Part shown: positions 63,905 to 64,000 of the stretch, piece by piece | How the letters are laid out: the number at the start of each line of letters is the position of its first letter | How positions within the stretch are numbered: position 1 is the first letter of the stretch | From: Oxyruncus cristatus | Taxonomy: Eukaryota > Chordata > Aves > Passeriformes > Cotingidae | DNA: 64,000 bases | Assembly: GCA_013399855.1 (NCBI GenBank) | Contig: VXAY01005963.1 | Location: forward strand, 13,359 to 77,358 | Direction of reading: 5' to 3' | Program-made: the position numbers and the translations under genes | Notes under the pieces: model-generated | What the model saw: the letters and a program-made list of their open reading frames with translations, nothing else | Told to the model about the DNA's origin: nothing | The model's database searches: none

Positions 63905-64000
63905 TGGATCCTGCCTGACCAACTTGATCTCCTTTTATGACGAGGTGATCTGTCTAGTGGATGAGGGAAGGCTTTGAATGTGTTTACCCGAACTTCAGTA
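63905..64000 (+). mobile_element. CR1 LINE fragment, reverse-transcriptase region
   Basis: Translation from 63912 gives CLTNLISFYDEVICLVDEG, the fingers/palm region of CR1 non-LTR reverse transcriptase. An indel shifts the frame after VDEG, and the remaining bases still align with the DVVYLDFS segment that normally follows. The copy is a pseudogene and is cut by the right edge of the window. Confidence 0.85.

Larger units (their letters stand above)
51215..64000 (-). other. BNC2: BNC2 upstream intron, 3' part
   Basis: The intron ends at the AG at 51216-51215, after a T-rich tract. In human BNC2 the preceding exon encodes residues ending YILQ just before DAAGK, and it lies tens of kilobases upstream (memory). 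No sequence coding for that segment was recognised up to 64000, so the N-terminal exons are presumed to be outside the window. The intron holds an ERVL solo LTR, decayed SINE-like and amniote repeats, two CR1 fragments and a candidate conserved element at 60.6-61.0 kb. I see nothing clear in 51.3-52.6, 53.3-55.9 or 57.2-58.0 kb. Confidence 0.8.

Overview
The window looks like bird nuclear DNA. Its only recognisable gene is the 3' part of basonuclin 2 (BNC2), read on the minus strand. BNC2 is Z-linked in chicken and other birds (general knowledge). CR1 reverse-transcriptase fragments, an avian ERVL-type solo LTR and a second ERV solo LTR support a bird source. One 141-base N gap and four single Ns, all beside low-complexity sequence, point to a draft assembly.

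Layout. Positions 1-17909 are intergenic DNA downstream of BNC2, with no gene I can support: low-complexity tracts, a G-quadruplex-like purine tract near 16.1 kb and a few stretches that look like conserved noncoding DNA. Positions 17910-28129 are read as a BNC2 3' UTR of about 10 kb; the left end is inferred from a poly(A) signal and from the very long human BNC2 3' UTR. The last coding exon is 28130-28790. A 20.5-kb intron (28791-49247) holds a strong G4 motif, homeodomain-rich stretches that may be enhancers, an assembly false duplication at 40255, and a 1-kb solo LTR (45355-46361) with two tandem CTCF-like sites. The large zinc-finger exon is 49248-51214. From 51215 to the right edge is the next upstream intron, with an ERVL solo LTR (58013-58581), decayed SINE-like and amniote repeats, and two CR1 fragments in opposite orientation. 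No further BNC2 exon was seen there.

The two exons encode the C-terminal 875 residues of BNC2: three pairs of C2H2 zinc fingers, a basic nuclear-localisation segment, acidic and serine-rich stretches, and the expected C terminus. By comparison with the human protein (about 1,100 residues, from memory), some 220 N-terminal residues lie beyond the right edge. Both exons are intact and in frame, with good splice sites.

No bacterial-type system, CRISPR array, rRNA or tRNA was seen. I found no convincing undescribed system. The most interesting observation is the solo LTR carrying paired CTCF motifs inside a developmental transcription-factor gene.
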